A stretch of DNA of 37,337 nucleotides from an uncultured Cellvibrionales bacterium (GCA_913020395.1 CAJWCA010000005.1:1-37337), one strand, 5' to 3'; shown: positions 26,735-36,638, numbered from the stretch's first letter. The notes: a model not told the origin generated them from the sequence alone. A program made the numbers and translations.

Positions 26735-27328
26735 ATGAATCAAAACAAAGCAAAAATTCTTGAGGCAGCGTCTGAGCTTTTCCTGGAAGGGGGCACAGCC
26801 GCGTTAAGCGTGAGGGCCATTGCAAAACGGGCCGGCGTGTCCACCATTGGCATTTACAGCCACTTTGAGGGCAAACAGGGCATTCTGGATGCGCTTTATA
26901 TCGAGGGTTTTGAGCAAGTAGCCATTGCGATGGATGTTTTGACGCCCGGCCTTACGGCGCGGGATGCCGTATTGCAGGCCAGCAGCAATTACCTGCAACT
27001 GGCCGAAACCCACGAGGCACACTATCGGCTGATTTTTGGTGAAAGTAACGGGGCCTACGCCCCCTCTAATTCAGCCAAGGAAGAAGCGATTAGAGCCTTT
27101 GCCAGCCTGACAGACCTGGTTGCCAAGGTGTTTCCGGCCCTGCCCAGCCAGCACAGCAGAGAGCAGGCCGCTGTACGGGTCTGGGCACTACTGCACGGCA
27201 GCGTGAGCCTGAAACATCACGCAGTCGCGGAACTGGTAGACATGTCGGACTGGAAGGCCCAGGCACTGGCAGGGGTGGAGATTTTCATCGATGGCCTTGA
27301 CCTGGAAAAGACGCAGGAAACAGCATAA
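26735..27328 (+). CDS. TetR/AcrR family transcriptional regulator
   Basis: AKILEAASELFLEGGTAALSVRAIAKRAGVSTIGIYSHFEGKQGILDALYIEGF. Confidence 0.93.
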   Translation: MNQNKAKILEAASELFLEGGTAALSVRAIAKRAGVSTIGIYSHFEGKQGILDALYIEGFEQVAIAMDVLTPGLTARDAVLQASSNYLQLAETHEAHYRLIFGESNGAYAPSNSAKEEAIRAFASLTDLVAKVFPALPSQHSREQAAVRVWALLHGSVSLKHHAVAELVDMSDWKAQALAGVEIFIDGLDLEKTQETA

Positions 27329-27331
27329 CAA

Positions 27332-27357
27332 TGAGCCCTGATAAATCGCCGGGCTCA
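27332..27357 (+). terminator. Possible terminator hairpin after tetR-like gene
   Basis: TGAGCCC-n12-GGGCTCA followed by GGTCAGCGTTTTG; weak U-tract. Confidence 0.4.
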
Positions 27358-27387
27358 GGTCAGCGTTTTGATTTCCTACGAATGACT

Positions 27388-28977
27388 TCAAACATCTGTC
27401 AAAAAGTACTGAGTGCAGGGTGACTCCACATCGGCACTTTTGTTTTCATCCGAACAAACAGCCTCAATTTGCGCTCGCAATCCGGCGAGAACCGGTGCTC
27501 TAGAATCTTGCTCAGTTTTGGACCACTCCAGTAAACTCCGATTCATTCGTTCCAGGCGACTTTTATAATTCTGCAAACCATCATTCTGACTAAGAATTTC
27601 TTGCAATACCTGGGCGCTAACAGCGCGAATATCCGCTACTGATTCCGGGCTCATGCTGACCAGACGACTCACATACCCACCACCCCAACGGGCGCGATGC
27701 ATGGGCACTTTTGTGGTCTCCCAAGCTTTGCGATACCAATCCAGCGCCGCTTCAGTATTCTCAGCTTTACGCTCTATGTAGGCCATACCTGACATAAAAT
27801 AATAAGGCGCTTTAGATACCTTAATGCCATGCAGTAGTGTGTTGCGTGCATCGGCTTCTAAACCAACTTCATAGTACACACCCCACAAGCTATTCACTCC
27901 CGCGTGAGTCTGGTAAGGACCCAAGGTCGCTAAAAGAGCATCGGCCTGTGCCTTGCCCCAATCTACCTGATTCTGTGCAAGGCTCTGCCCGTCAGCCAAC
28001 AAAGCGGTGACCACTTCAGACCAGCCCGAGAGAATCGTTGCGCGCTTGAGCACATTGAAATCGGCATTTTCAACACCCGCCTGAAACAAATTGACGAGCT
28101 GACTTTGCAGTTGTTGCTGCCGCTCTCCACTCGCCAATACATTCACCGCGTCGGTGCCCAGATAGGCAAGTGCCGTCAAGTTGGCCTGACTCAAACTTGC
28201 ATTGGCAAGCACAGACTCCACCGCACCGAGGTGTGTTTGAGCCAGTGCACTCTCTCGAGTCTCTTCCTCTTCTTCAAACCAGGCGCCAAGGGCCGCCATC
28301 TGCAAACGGCTTCTCGCCACCGACAAGTGAGCCGGGCAAGCATTGGCGATTTCATTTAATACCTTACTGACCTGCTGATCGCCCAAGGCTCGCCCTCTGT
28401 CTTGGCTCCAGGAATAACCCGCTAACAATTCCCAGTCGCTATCTGACAGCGCCTCACCTGCCTGAACGGTCGCCACTAATTGTGCCACTGGCCGCAGCGC
28501 ATTCAAGGTCAGTTCAAGAACGCTGGCGTACTGTTGAATATCCATGCCTCCGGCAATGCGAGTCAACTCCTGACCCTCCGGGTTAAATACGATCACCGTT
28601 GGCAAGCCATAAATTTTGAATTTATCGGCATAACGAATGTTTTCAGCATTGCCGTTACTCATGTCTAGCGCGATAAATTGGCGGGACAAGGCGATGAATT
28701 CATCGCGAATAAAGATGGTGGCCTTCAGCTCGTGGCAATAAGGGCACCACTCCGCCCCCCAATAAAGAAACAGGGGTTTGTTCTGGGCCTTAGCACTGGC
28801 AAATGCTTCGTCGATGCTGTCTTTATACCAATGGATGCCCTCTGAGTGAGCCTTCTCTGCAGACTCGGTACTGTCAGGCCCCTCCACCGAGACAGCGGGC
28901 TCTGTGCCGCGGTCAGAGCAGGCAGCAAGTAATAGGGTAAACACAGCCAAAAAGGCCACTGAAGTGCTGCGAAACAT
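27388..28977 (-). CDS. Thioredoxin-fold lipoprotein (DsbD-gamma-like CPYC) with long alpha-helical C-terminal region
   Basis: Lipobox LLLAACSD; NKPLFLYWGAEWCPYCHELKATIF...YGLPTVIVFNPEGQELTRIAGG; about 370 aa of helical, TPR-like C-terminus. Confidence 0.85.
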   Translation of the reverse strand: MFRSTSVAFLAVFTLLLAACSDRGTEPAVSVEGPDSTESAEKAHSEGIHWYKDSIDEAFASAKAQNKPLFLYWGAEWCPYCHELKATIFIRDEFIALSRQFIALDMSNGNAENIRYADKFKIYGLPTVIVFNPEGQELTRIAGGMDIQQYASVLELTLNALRPVAQLVATVQAGEALSDSDWELLAGYSWSQDRGRALGDQQVSKVLNEIANACPAHLSVARSRLQMAALGAWFEEEEETRESALAQTHLGAVESVLANASLSQANLTALAYLGTDAVNVLASGERQQQLQSQLVNLFQAGVENADFNVLKRATILSGWSEVVTALLADGQSLAQNQVDWGKAQADALLATLGPYQTHAGVNSLWGVYYEVGLEADARNTLLHGIKVSKAPYYFMSGMAYIERKAENTEAALDWYRKAWETTKVPMHRARWGGGYVSRLVSMSPESVADIRAVSAQVLQEILSQNDGLQNYKSRLERMNRSLLEWSKTEQDSRAPVLAGLRAQIEAVCSDENKSADVESPCTQYFLTDV

Positions 28978-29128
28978 AGGTATCCTCCATTATTTTAAAT
29001 CAGAGTCTACCCCAAAAACCCTCAGAATGTGCAAACACATAACACGCCAGACTCAAGCAGCCCTGCCTCACGCCGCCATATTCTGCTAATCTCTATTTAA
29101 GAACAACATAACCCCACCTGAACAGGAA

Positions 29129-29866
29129 ATGAGGCCGACCTCCACAATGCAAAACATCTTATTGCCCGCATTGTTGATGCTGTCACTGACAATAGGGGCG
29201 GCCCCCGATCCCAGCCAAATCACTCAAACCCTACACATTGGAATTCTCGATTTTCCGCCCAACTACTCTTGTAAAGATGACACAATTACAGGCACCTATG
29301 TTTTATTACTAAAGCAGGTATCGACGAGAGCGGGCTTCAAACACACCTTGAAATGTTATCCTCCCAAGCGGCTCTATACCGTTCTTGCCAGCGGTGAAGT
29401 CGATTTTTATATGGGCCTTAAAACTACGGAAGAATATAAAAACCGGGTTCTCTACAGTAAAGAGGCCATGAGGCATATCGAGCTTCGGCTTTACGCCGCA
29501 TCACACAAAACATTACCTATCACCAAAGAACAGTGGCCCGGAAATCGATTTGTCATCCAAAATGGATACAACTACGGTGGGCTCATCACACATCTGGAAA
29601 CACTGGAACAACAGGGAGAAATCATTCTACATCGATCAGCCGAACATAGTAACGCAGTAAAAATGCTTCACAGCGGCCGGGCCGATTATTTTCTAGGTTA
29701 CAAAAATGCGGTCGAGACCGTCACCAAAGAAATGGGCGCACCCACACTCGACTCCCAGGAGATATACAAACTGAACCTGCACTTTTTGGTCAGCAAAAAA
29801 ACACCCGCCGCAGCCGAAGTTTTACAACGCCTTGAGGCTGCCTACCAATCGATGGAAGCGCAGTAA
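29129..29866 (+). CDS. Periplasmic substrate-binding domain protein (SBP_bac_3-like), orphan
   Basis: Signal peptide; LHIGILDFPPNYSCKDDTITGTYVLLLKQVSTRAGFKHTLKCYPPKRLYTVLASGEVDFYMGLKTTEEYKNRVLYSKEAM. Confidence 0.82.
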   Translation: MRPTSTMQNILLPALLMLSLTIGAAPDPSQITQTLHIGILDFPPNYSCKDDTITGTYVLLLKQVSTRAGFKHTLKCYPPKRLYTVLASGEVDFYMGLKTTEEYKNRVLYSKEAMRHIELRLYAASHKTLPITKEQWPGNRFVIQNGYNYGGLITHLETLEQQGEIILHRSAEHSNAVKMLHSGRADYFLGYKNAVETVTKEMGAPTLDSQEIYKLNLHFLVSKKTPAAAEVLQRLEAAYQSMEAQ

Positions 29867-29877
29867 GGCCCAACACT

Positions 29878-32253
29878 TTAATCGTCTCCAGCAATCAACG
29901 GCAAGCCTTTCTCAATCAGCGATTTTATACCGCTCTCACTCTGCGGCCGAGCCATATAATAACCCTGACCATCCAGACAGCCCAACTGTATTAAGCTTTT
30001 ATACTGTTCAGCCGTTTCAACACCTTCAGCTACAGTAGACATTCCCAGTGATCGCGCCATGTTGACAATCGACTCAATGATGACACCGTTATCTTTTCCC
30101 TGTCCTAAACGTTCAATGAAACTCTTATCTATCTTTAGAACATCAAAGTGGAATTGGTGCAGATAACTCAAAGAGGAATATCCCGTACCGAAGTCATCCA
30201 GGGCGAGGCAGACGCCCATCTCCCTTAATCGACTCATATTCTTTTGGACAACCCCAATGTTTGCAGCAAGACTTTCTTCTGTAATTTCCAAACATAATTT
30301 TTCTACCGGCGAAGACCGCTGGGTAAACCTTGTTTCAAGCTGCGACACCAGTTTTTGTGACGATATGCCCGCGGTAGAAACATTGACATTAATTTTAAAC
30401 GACTTGGGAATCCATTCTGACCAGCCAGAGACGACCTCTAAGGCAAGACCAATCACATGCTGATCCAGTAAAACAATTTGCCCAGAACGCTCCAACTCCG
30501 GAATAAATAACATGGGTGGTATTTCACCCAGCGTCTTGTGCCGCCACCGCACCAAAGCCTCTACCGCATATAACTTTCCTGTTGTTAAGTGCACCAAGGG
30601 TTGATATTCAAAATAAAATTCACCCTCAGATAATGCCTGAGGGAAATCATGGAAAAGCTTCGCAATCGTCAACTGCCGGCTGTCTGAGTTTCCTGCAGAG
30701 ACGACATATTGATTTCTTCCCCTAAGTTTTGCCTGATACATGGCATTGTCGGCCTGAGAGAATAAGGCATCTTTGTTTTCGCTTCCGATCACATATTCTG
30801 CGATACCAATACTCACTGACGCGGTTAATTCAACCGAACCGATAGAAATACTCCGATCAAATGCTGAGATGATTTTCTTGGCAACCGCCTCCGCTGGCGC
30901 CAACCCAGCGGAATCTTCCAGCAGAATGGCAAATTCATCCCCCCCTAAGCGACTCAGGGTATCGGTTATTCTTATACAGCCGAGTATTATGCTGCTGACT
31001 TCAATAAGCAGCTTATCGCCAACAACATGACCATAGGTATCATTGATCTGTTTAAATCTATCGAGATCAACAAACATAATCGCCAAATGGGTTCGACGCT
31101 CATTTTCACAGGAGAGCATTGCCTGGTGAACCCGATCATTAAACAGCTCTCGATTGGGAAGATTCGTTAAAGGGTCATGTAAAGCCAAAAACTTCATTCG
31201 AATGGCAGAATTTTTTCGCTCCAGCGCGCTGCTGATATGATGGGCAACAAACGCCAGCAGCTGCTTGTCTTCGTCGTCAAAGAGAAACGACTCAGTGTAA
31301 CTCTGCACTACTACAATGCCTCGATTTTCCCTGTCGCCAAAGGGCACACCCAGCCACGCCTCAGGCAGCTTTCCCTGAATAAATAAAATATTCTTTTCGA
31401 TTAATCTAACAATTTCATCCCGGTAAAAAAGAGAGGGCTTATTTTCGCGCATCACGTAGCTGGTAATGGTAGGCTCATCTTGATCAATCGGCATCAGCCC
31501 GTCTGGCACACAACCTTCATACTCGTCTACGTAATAAGGAAATTCCAGCGATTGCTCATCTTCAGATCGCAGGGTAATGTAAAAGTTTTCAGCAAAAGTC
31601 AGCGTGGCAATACACCGGTGCACGCCACTGTAGAATTCCTCAAGGGTATCGGCGTTGAACACCAGCTCCGCAATTTCAAACAAAACATTCTGAACTTTGC
31701 TGCTTCTCTCCAGCTTTTCTATACTCCCCTGCAAGGCATCAACCATCATTTTCTGAGAGATTTTTACAGAGGCAATAGATGCAATCGCGGTCAAAGTATT
31801 AATGTGAGCGTCGGTGAAAAAGTGGGGTTCCGGGTGTTCGGAGTCGATTACGCCAATGAGTTTTCCGTCTACCAACAGTGGAACTGCCAGCTCTGACAGG
31901 CGGGTTTCATCGTCAACAATATAACCTTCGTATTGACGTGTATCGTCTATGCGCAATGCTACTTTATCAGCGGCGACCCGACCTACAACACCTGCACCCA
32001 CCGGGATACTGATAGGATCGGCAACTTCATCATCGGAGGCACTTTTATTGCCATAGGCTGCAACCTGACGCAGTAGTTGGGCAGGTTCATCGAGTTGATA
32101 AATTACGACATCTACAAAACCCAGTTTGGCAACAACATTGCGCGCTAAATGCCACCAGACCTCTTTAACCGACTCAAGCGAGAGCATGTCAATGGCAAAC
32201 TGACTGGTGATAGAGAGATGCCTGATGTCGTCTGTCGCCCCATGGTCCTCCAT
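29878..32253 (-). CDS. GAF-GAF-GGDEF-EAL cyclic-di-GMP turnover protein
   Basis: RLGGDEFAILLED with upstream RITD (I-site), AVEALVRWRH, EITEES, LDDFGTGYSSLSYL, KIDKSF, AEGVET; two N-terminal GAF-like regions. Confidence 0.92.
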   Translation of the reverse strand: MEDHGATDDIRHLSITSQFAIDMLSLESVKEVWWHLARNVVAKLGFVDVVIYQLDEPAQLLRQVAAYGNKSASDDEVADPISIPVGAGVVGRVAADKVALRIDDTRQYEGYIVDDETRLSELAVPLLVDGKLIGVIDSEHPEPHFFTDAHINTLTAIASIASVKISQKMMVDALQGSIEKLERSSKVQNVLFEIAELVFNADTLEEFYSGVHRCIATLTFAENFYITLRSEDEQSLEFPYYVDEYEGCVPDGLMPIDQDEPTITSYVMRENKPSLFYRDEIVRLIEKNILFIQGKLPEAWLGVPFGDRENRGIVVVQSYTESFLFDDEDKQLLAFVAHHISSALERKNSAIRMKFLALHDPLTNLPNRELFNDRVHQAMLSCENERRTHLAIMFVDLDRFKQINDTYGHVVGDKLLIEVSSIILGCIRITDTLSRLGGDEFAILLEDSAGLAPAEAVAKKIISAFDRSISIGSVELTASVSIGIAEYVIGSENKDALFSQADNAMYQAKLRGRNQYVVSAGNSDSRQLTIAKLFHDFPQALSEGEFYFEYQPLVHLTTGKLYAVEALVRWRHKTLGEIPPMLFIPELERSGQIVLLDQHVIGLALEVVSGWSEWIPKSFKINVNVSTAGISSQKLVSQLETRFTQRSSPVEKLCLEITEESLAANIGVVQKNMSRLREMGVCLALDDFGTGYSSLSYLHQFHFDVLKIDKSFIERLGQGKDNGVIIESIVNMARSLGMSTVAEGVETAEQYKSLIQLGCLDGQGYYMARPQSESGIKSLIEKGLPLIAGDD

Positions 32254-32385
32254 GTTAGACAGGATTCACGATATTACTAATCATGCTGGGATGACCGACT
32301 ATACAATAAGGGAATATACTGTAATGAACTATAGACAAAGAATGTAGTTCTTCCCACAAAGCACCCCTTCAGTACAACACACTAA

Positions 32386-32407
32386 GGCCTCACCAGGTGG
32401 TGAGGCC
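32386..32407. terminator. Possible terminator/inverted repeat downstream of dienelactone hydrolase gene
   Basis: GGCCTCACC-aggt-GGTGAGGCC, perfect 9-bp stem, no strong U-tract. Confidence 0.45.
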
Positions 32408-32452
32408 GAGTAATCAGGGGAAACGACGGTTCTGGTTTTTCTCTATTGCCCT

Positions 32453-33271
32453 CTAATCGTTCAAGCGACTGGCGAAAAACGACAATATTTCATCGCGGGC
32501 CAGCACGGTTGGCTGCCCCTCCTCATCAATCAAATGAGAAGTGACAACGCTGTGAGGGCTCGTAACGTGTTTTTCAAAAAACGGAGGAACGTCCGAGTTG
32601 GCCGCGCTATCGGGTAATACTCGCGCGATAAAGCGGTCACCCAGCGCCTCCTCATAGGCGGCAAAACGCTGCGCCTTGCAGAACTGATCACCCTCAAACC
32701 GATAGGCCATGACCGTGAGGTCTTCCTTTTCCAAACGCTCACGAACGGCAGCAATTTCTTCCGGTGCAATCTCAATGCCGGCTGGGTCGTCCAGTGGTAG
32801 AGAAGGCTGAGAGAGCACGGGTGCCAGTACCGCAGATTCCAGCATCATTGAGAGTGCGAAATTGCCGGTAAAACACATACCAATTGCACCCACCCCCGGC
32901 CCGCCACACTCTTCATGTGCCTGTTTGGCCAGTGCTCGCAACCATTGTGTCACCGGGCTGGACCGGTTGGCCGCGAAGGCACGGAATTCTGCACTGACAC
33001 AGGCCCGCTGGAATACGGCAGCGCCTTCCTCGGCACTTTGAACCGCTCCGTCGCGCCCAAAAAGTGAGGGCATGTAAACCGTAAAACCCGCATCGCGCAC
33101 CCACCGACTAAAGCGGGCCACGTGGGGGCTAATGCCCGGCATTTCTGTCATAACAATAACCGCCGGACCCGAGCCCGCAACATGTACAGTTTTGCTTACC
33201 CCGTTCAGGGTAATGTCTCGGGGTGTGAAATCCTCGAGGGTATCGTCTTCATTCAAGAGTCGTATATTCAT
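32453..33271 (-). CDS. Dienelactone hydrolase family protein
   Basis: VIVMTEMPGISPHVARFSRWVRDAGFTVYMPSLFGR...GGPGVGAIGMCFTGNFALSMML: the GxCxxG nucleophile-elbow motif of the DLH family. Confidence 0.87.
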   Translation of the reverse strand: MNIRLLNEDDTLEDFTPRDITLNGVSKTVHVAGSGPAVIVMTEMPGISPHVARFSRWVRDAGFTVYMPSLFGRDGAVQSAEEGAAVFQRACVSAEFRAFAANRSSPVTQWLRALAKQAHEECGGPGVGAIGMCFTGNFALSMMLESAVLAPVLSQPSLPLDDPAGIEIAPEEIAAVRERLEKEDLTVMAYRFEGDQFCKAQRFAAYEEALGDRFIARVLPDSAANSDVPPFFEKHVTSPHSVVTSHLIDEEGQPTVLARDEILSFFASRLND

Positions 33272-33378
33272 TGGGCATCTCTCATCGTCGTCGCCCTGAC
33301 CGAATCATTCATTTCTCTAAAGTGCTCTTTAGTTGAATTTTGTTTCAGGGCGTACTTAGGGTAAGGAAATAACGCTTG

Positions 33379-33404
33379 CATCTTAGGACGAGTGTACTAA
33401 GATG
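33379..33404. promoter_or_regulatory. Inverted repeat immediately upstream of tetR-like ATG (candidate operator)
   Basis: CATCTTAG-n10-CTAAGATG; a second IR, CTAAAG-tgct-CTTTAG, lies at 33317-33332. Confidence 0.6.
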
Positions 33405-33409
33405 TCAAC

Positions 33410-34045
33410 ATGAAGAAAAAAGACCCCGCAAAGAGAGCATCGGGCGCTTCTGGACCTCGCCAAGGCAACGCCCTTGGCAAGGCCTCCCGAGCGCAAATTG
33501 TAGAAGCCGCTGAACGGCTTTTACGAACAGATGGCTATCACACACTAAGCACACGTAAAGTAGCCGAAGCCTGTGGCATTAGTGTCGGCAATTTAACATA
33601 TCACTTCCCCAACAAGGCGCAGCTGGTGGAAGCCCTGATTTCGGGCGTGTTTGAGCGCTACGAAAACCAACGGGCAGAGATTCGTTTCGACCAAAGCCTG
33701 ACGCCTGAGAATTACCTGAAGCAGCTGATCAATTGGTTACTAGACGATGCGGTGGACCCCGAGACCAGCGCACTATTTTTGGAACTCTGGGTATTGGCCA
33801 AACATCACGACTTTGGTGCAGAAACATTAGAGCGATTTTACCGTACCGCCACCGGCTGGATCTGCAAAGCACTCGAGGCGTATTTCCCCCATACCAGTAA
33901 CAAACAGCGCGAGTGCGCCGCCTATTTTATCCTGACACTCTCAGAGGGCTCTGTCGCTGTATTCTCCAGGCCACACCAGCGCCCCGCGAACCAGAAGGAC
34001 GTGTCAAACATCGCCATTAAGGCCGTGCTCACAACCCTGTCCTAA
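33410..34045 (+). CDS. TetR/AcrR family transcriptional regulator
   Basis: KASRAQIVEAAERLLRTDGYHTLSTRKVAEACGISVGNLTYHFPNKAQLVEALI. Confidence 0.93.
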   Translation: MKKKDPAKRASGASGPRQGNALGKASRAQIVEAAERLLRTDGYHTLSTRKVAEACGISVGNLTYHFPNKAQLVEALISGVFERYENQRAEIRFDQSLTPENYLKQLINWLLDDAVDPETSALFLELWVLAKHHDFGAETLERFYRTATGWICKALEAYFPHTSNKQRECAAYFILTLSEGSVAVFSRPHQRPANQKDVSNIAIKAVLTTLS

Positions 34046-34110
34046 ACCCGCAAGCCGGGGAATCCTTGACTATACTATTTAATAGTTACTAGTCACCGGA
34101 GCTTAGAGCA

Positions 34111-35361
34111 GTGATATCAAAGGAAGACCTCGAACCCGTTAATATCTTGCTGGTAGACGACATTCCCGACAACTTGATGCTCTTAGAGCACATATTGGAA
34201 AATGATGCTTATTACCTGATAAGAGCCAATTCCGGAGCTGAAGCTTTATCACTATTAGCTCAAAAGACCTTTGCTCTGGTCTTATTGGATGTGCAAATGC
34301 CCTGCATGGATGGATTCGAGGTCGTCGAAAAAATGAGGCAATCGAACACTAATACTGCTACACCCATTATCTTCATCACCGCAGAAATGAAATCTGACCA
34401 ATTTGTTGAACACGGCTACAGCGTGGGTGCCGTAGACTACTTAATTAAGCCAATCGATGAAAACATTCTTATTCATAAGGTTGCCGTTTTTGTTCAGATA
34501 TACAAACAACGGAAACTCATTGAGGAAAACAATCAGGCACTCCGACAGGAGATCCAGGAGCGTAAAAAAGCCGAAACGGAAAACGTCAAACTTCATTCGC
34601 AGGTCTTACACATTAATAAGTACGAAGCGATAAGGAAGATTAGTGGCGGCCTGTCCCACAACTTCAACAACCTTCTACATGCTATCTTAGGTTACAACGA
34701 GCTCGCACTCACTGAAGCAAAAAAATTAAACAGCAAAAAGATGGAAAATTACCTGTCCAAAATTCATGGTGGCGCATTGAAATGCCACTCTCTGGTGAAA
34801 GACATGATGACCTACAATCAACGGTCATACCAAAACAGTAGCAGTACCGACTCCTCCGATGAAGACAAGCTTACGCTCAGCCAGTTTCACTCTGAACTCG
34901 ACAGCATTCTCAATGAGGTCCGACTGCTTATTTCAGATAAAATTACTATTCGAAGGCAGAGTGATGTTTGTTTGAACGATATACCCGTCAGTGCGGAACT
35001 ATTGAAGGAAGTGCTTCCTCCACTGTGTTTAAACGCTGCAAGTGCAATGAAAGAAGCGGGAGAAATAACAATCGGTATAGCCACATGGTGTGATGCCGGA
35101 GAATGCGTTTCGTGTTTTAAACACTTCAACGGAAAATATTTTGATCTATTTATTTCTGATGGAGGACGCGGCATCGCAAGCGGAGAAAGCAACAATATAT
35201 TTGACCCCTACTACACAACAGAGGACATGGCAGAACACAAAGGGCTAGGGCTGTCTGTTGTACATGGCCTGGTGCATATTGCTGGCGGACACCTGCTGGT
35301 GGACAGCTTGGAAAACAGCGGAACCACCATTCACCTGCTATTTCCCAATGAGTCGTCTTAG
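34111..35361 (+). CDS. Response regulator-histidine kinase fusion (REC then HDFNNLL-type HisKA-HATPase)
   Basis: ILLVDDIPDNLMLLEHIL...LVLLDVQMPCMDGFE...FITAE...LIKPID, then GGLSHNFNNLLHAILGYNELAL, LNAASAM, DGGRGI, HKGLGLSVVHGLV. GTG start. Confidence 0.9.
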   Translation: MISKEDLEPVNILLVDDIPDNLMLLEHILENDAYYLIRANSGAEALSLLAQKTFALVLLDVQMPCMDGFEVVEKMRQSNTNTATPIIFITAEMKSDQFVEHGYSVGAVDYLIKPIDENILIHKVAVFVQIYKQRKLIEENNQALRQEIQERKKAETENVKLHSQVLHINKYEAIRKISGGLSHNFNNLLHAILGYNELALTEAKKLNSKKMENYLSKIHGGALKCHSLVKDMMTYNQRSYQNSSSTDSSDEDKLTLSQFHSELDSILNEVRLLISDKITIRRQSDVCLNDIPVSAELLKEVLPPLCLNAASAMKEAGEITIGIATWCDAGECVSCFKHFNGKYFDLFISDGGRGIASGESNNIFDPYYTTEDMAEHKGLGLSVVHGLVHIAGGHLLVDSLENSGTTIHLLFPNESS

Positions 35362-36266
35362 GCGATGGTCGCTTTCGCAAAAAAGTGTTTAAGTAATTGA
35401 TAAAATCGAGTGATATGAATCGGTTTTTCCTGCTGAAATCGATGCACCATATAAAATGGCCATTGCCGCCCCTCGCGGTCTGGCAAAACACGTAAAAGTT
35501 GACCCGAGTTTACATGTGGCTGTACGACAAACTCCGGCAATAAGGCGATACCCATATCTCGCAGCACTAATTCGATTGCACAAGGTAATGTGTTGGCTGA
35601 GGCAAAAGCCTTGACCTCAACGTCTGTTTTTTCTGTGTGCCCGCCTTCACTATAAAGTGAGAGTGTGGTGTTTTGCCACGGCGCTGGAATCCACCGGTGC
35701 TCCCCCAAACTCTCCACCGACTGTATTGTCGGTCGCTTCATCAAATATGCAGGTGAGGCACAGATTATTTCCCTGGCAGTGCCAATTGGCAAAGCCCTGT
35801 AATTACTGTCTTTCAACTCTCCCGCATATATCGCCAAATCCATATTTTCCTGGATCAAATCCTTGGGTTCGTCGCTGACTAATACCCGGGGCTCAATAAG
35901 CGGGAACTCCAGGCAAAGCTGCTGCAGTGCGGGCAACACAATGTCTTTTTCACAGGAGTGGGGAATTGTTAACGCAAAGACACCGGACGGGGCCTCTTTA
36001 CTGGAAGACAGCTCTTCAAAGGCCAGATTCACCTGATCCTGCAGCAACTCCGAACGGGCGAGTAATTTTTCACCCGCCGCAGTGAGAGACATTCCCCTGG
36101 TATTGCGCGACAGCAGTTGCTGGCCGATGTTCTGTTCCAGTCGCTTTAACTGCTGACTGAGAGCGGATTTACTCATGCCTATTTGCTTAGCGGCCAGGGT
36201 AAACGAGCCTTGTTTCGCTACCTCTGCGAACATTAGCAAGGCCGGTAGCATTTTAATATTGTTCAT
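35358..36266 (-). CDS. LysR family transcriptional regulator
   Basis: LPALLMFAEVAKQGSFTLAAKQIGMSKSALSQQLKRLEQNIGQQLLSRNTRGMSLTAAGE. Confidence 0.93.
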   Translation of the reverse strand: MNNIKMLPALLMFAEVAKQGSFTLAAKQIGMSKSALSQQLKRLEQNIGQQLLSRNTRGMSLTAAGEKLLARSELLQDQVNLAFEELSSSKEAPSGVFALTIPHSCEKDIVLPALQQLCLEFPLIEPRVLVSDEPKDLIQENMDLAIYAGELKDSNYRALPIGTAREIICASPAYLMKRPTIQSVESLGEHRWIPAPWQNTTLSLYSEGGHTEKTDVEVKAFASANTLPCAIELVLRDMGIALLPEFVVQPHVNSGQLLRVLPDREGRQWPFYMVHRFQQEKPIHITRFYQLLKHFFAKATIA

Positions 36267-36359
36267 ATAATTAAACAGTCAGTTCAAATAGTGGCTATTG
36301 TAGAGATAATATCCCTCAATTACGCTATGTCAACACTAAGCCACTACGGAGATTCATCA

Positions 36360-36638
36360 ATGAACGCCTATATTACTGTTGACCTGACACCTACCGACAC
36401 CGATCAATTGAGCACCTACAGCGCACTGGCCGCCGCAACACTGGTGCCTTTTGGCGGTGAGTTTATTGCTAAAGGCCCCATTCACTCCCTGCACGGAAGC
36501 ACTAACTTTCAAACTAAGGTGCTGATCCAGTTCCCGGACCGTGAAAGTGCTGAGAACTGGTACCATTCAGAAGAGTATCAAAAACTCATACCGACACGGG
36601 ATCGCGGCATGGAAAGCCAGTTTCACCTGCTGGGATAA
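36360..36638 (+). CDS. DUF1330 domain-containing protein
   Basis: MNAYITVDLTPTDTDQLSTY...GGEFIAKG...KVLIQFPDRESAENWYHSEEYQKLIPTRDRG. ATG at 36360 preferred over 36291. Confidence 0.88.
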   Translation: MNAYITVDLTPTDTDQLSTYSALAAATLVPFGGEFIAKGPIHSLHGSTNFQTKVLIQFPDRESAENWYHSEEYQKLIPTRDRGMESQFHLLG

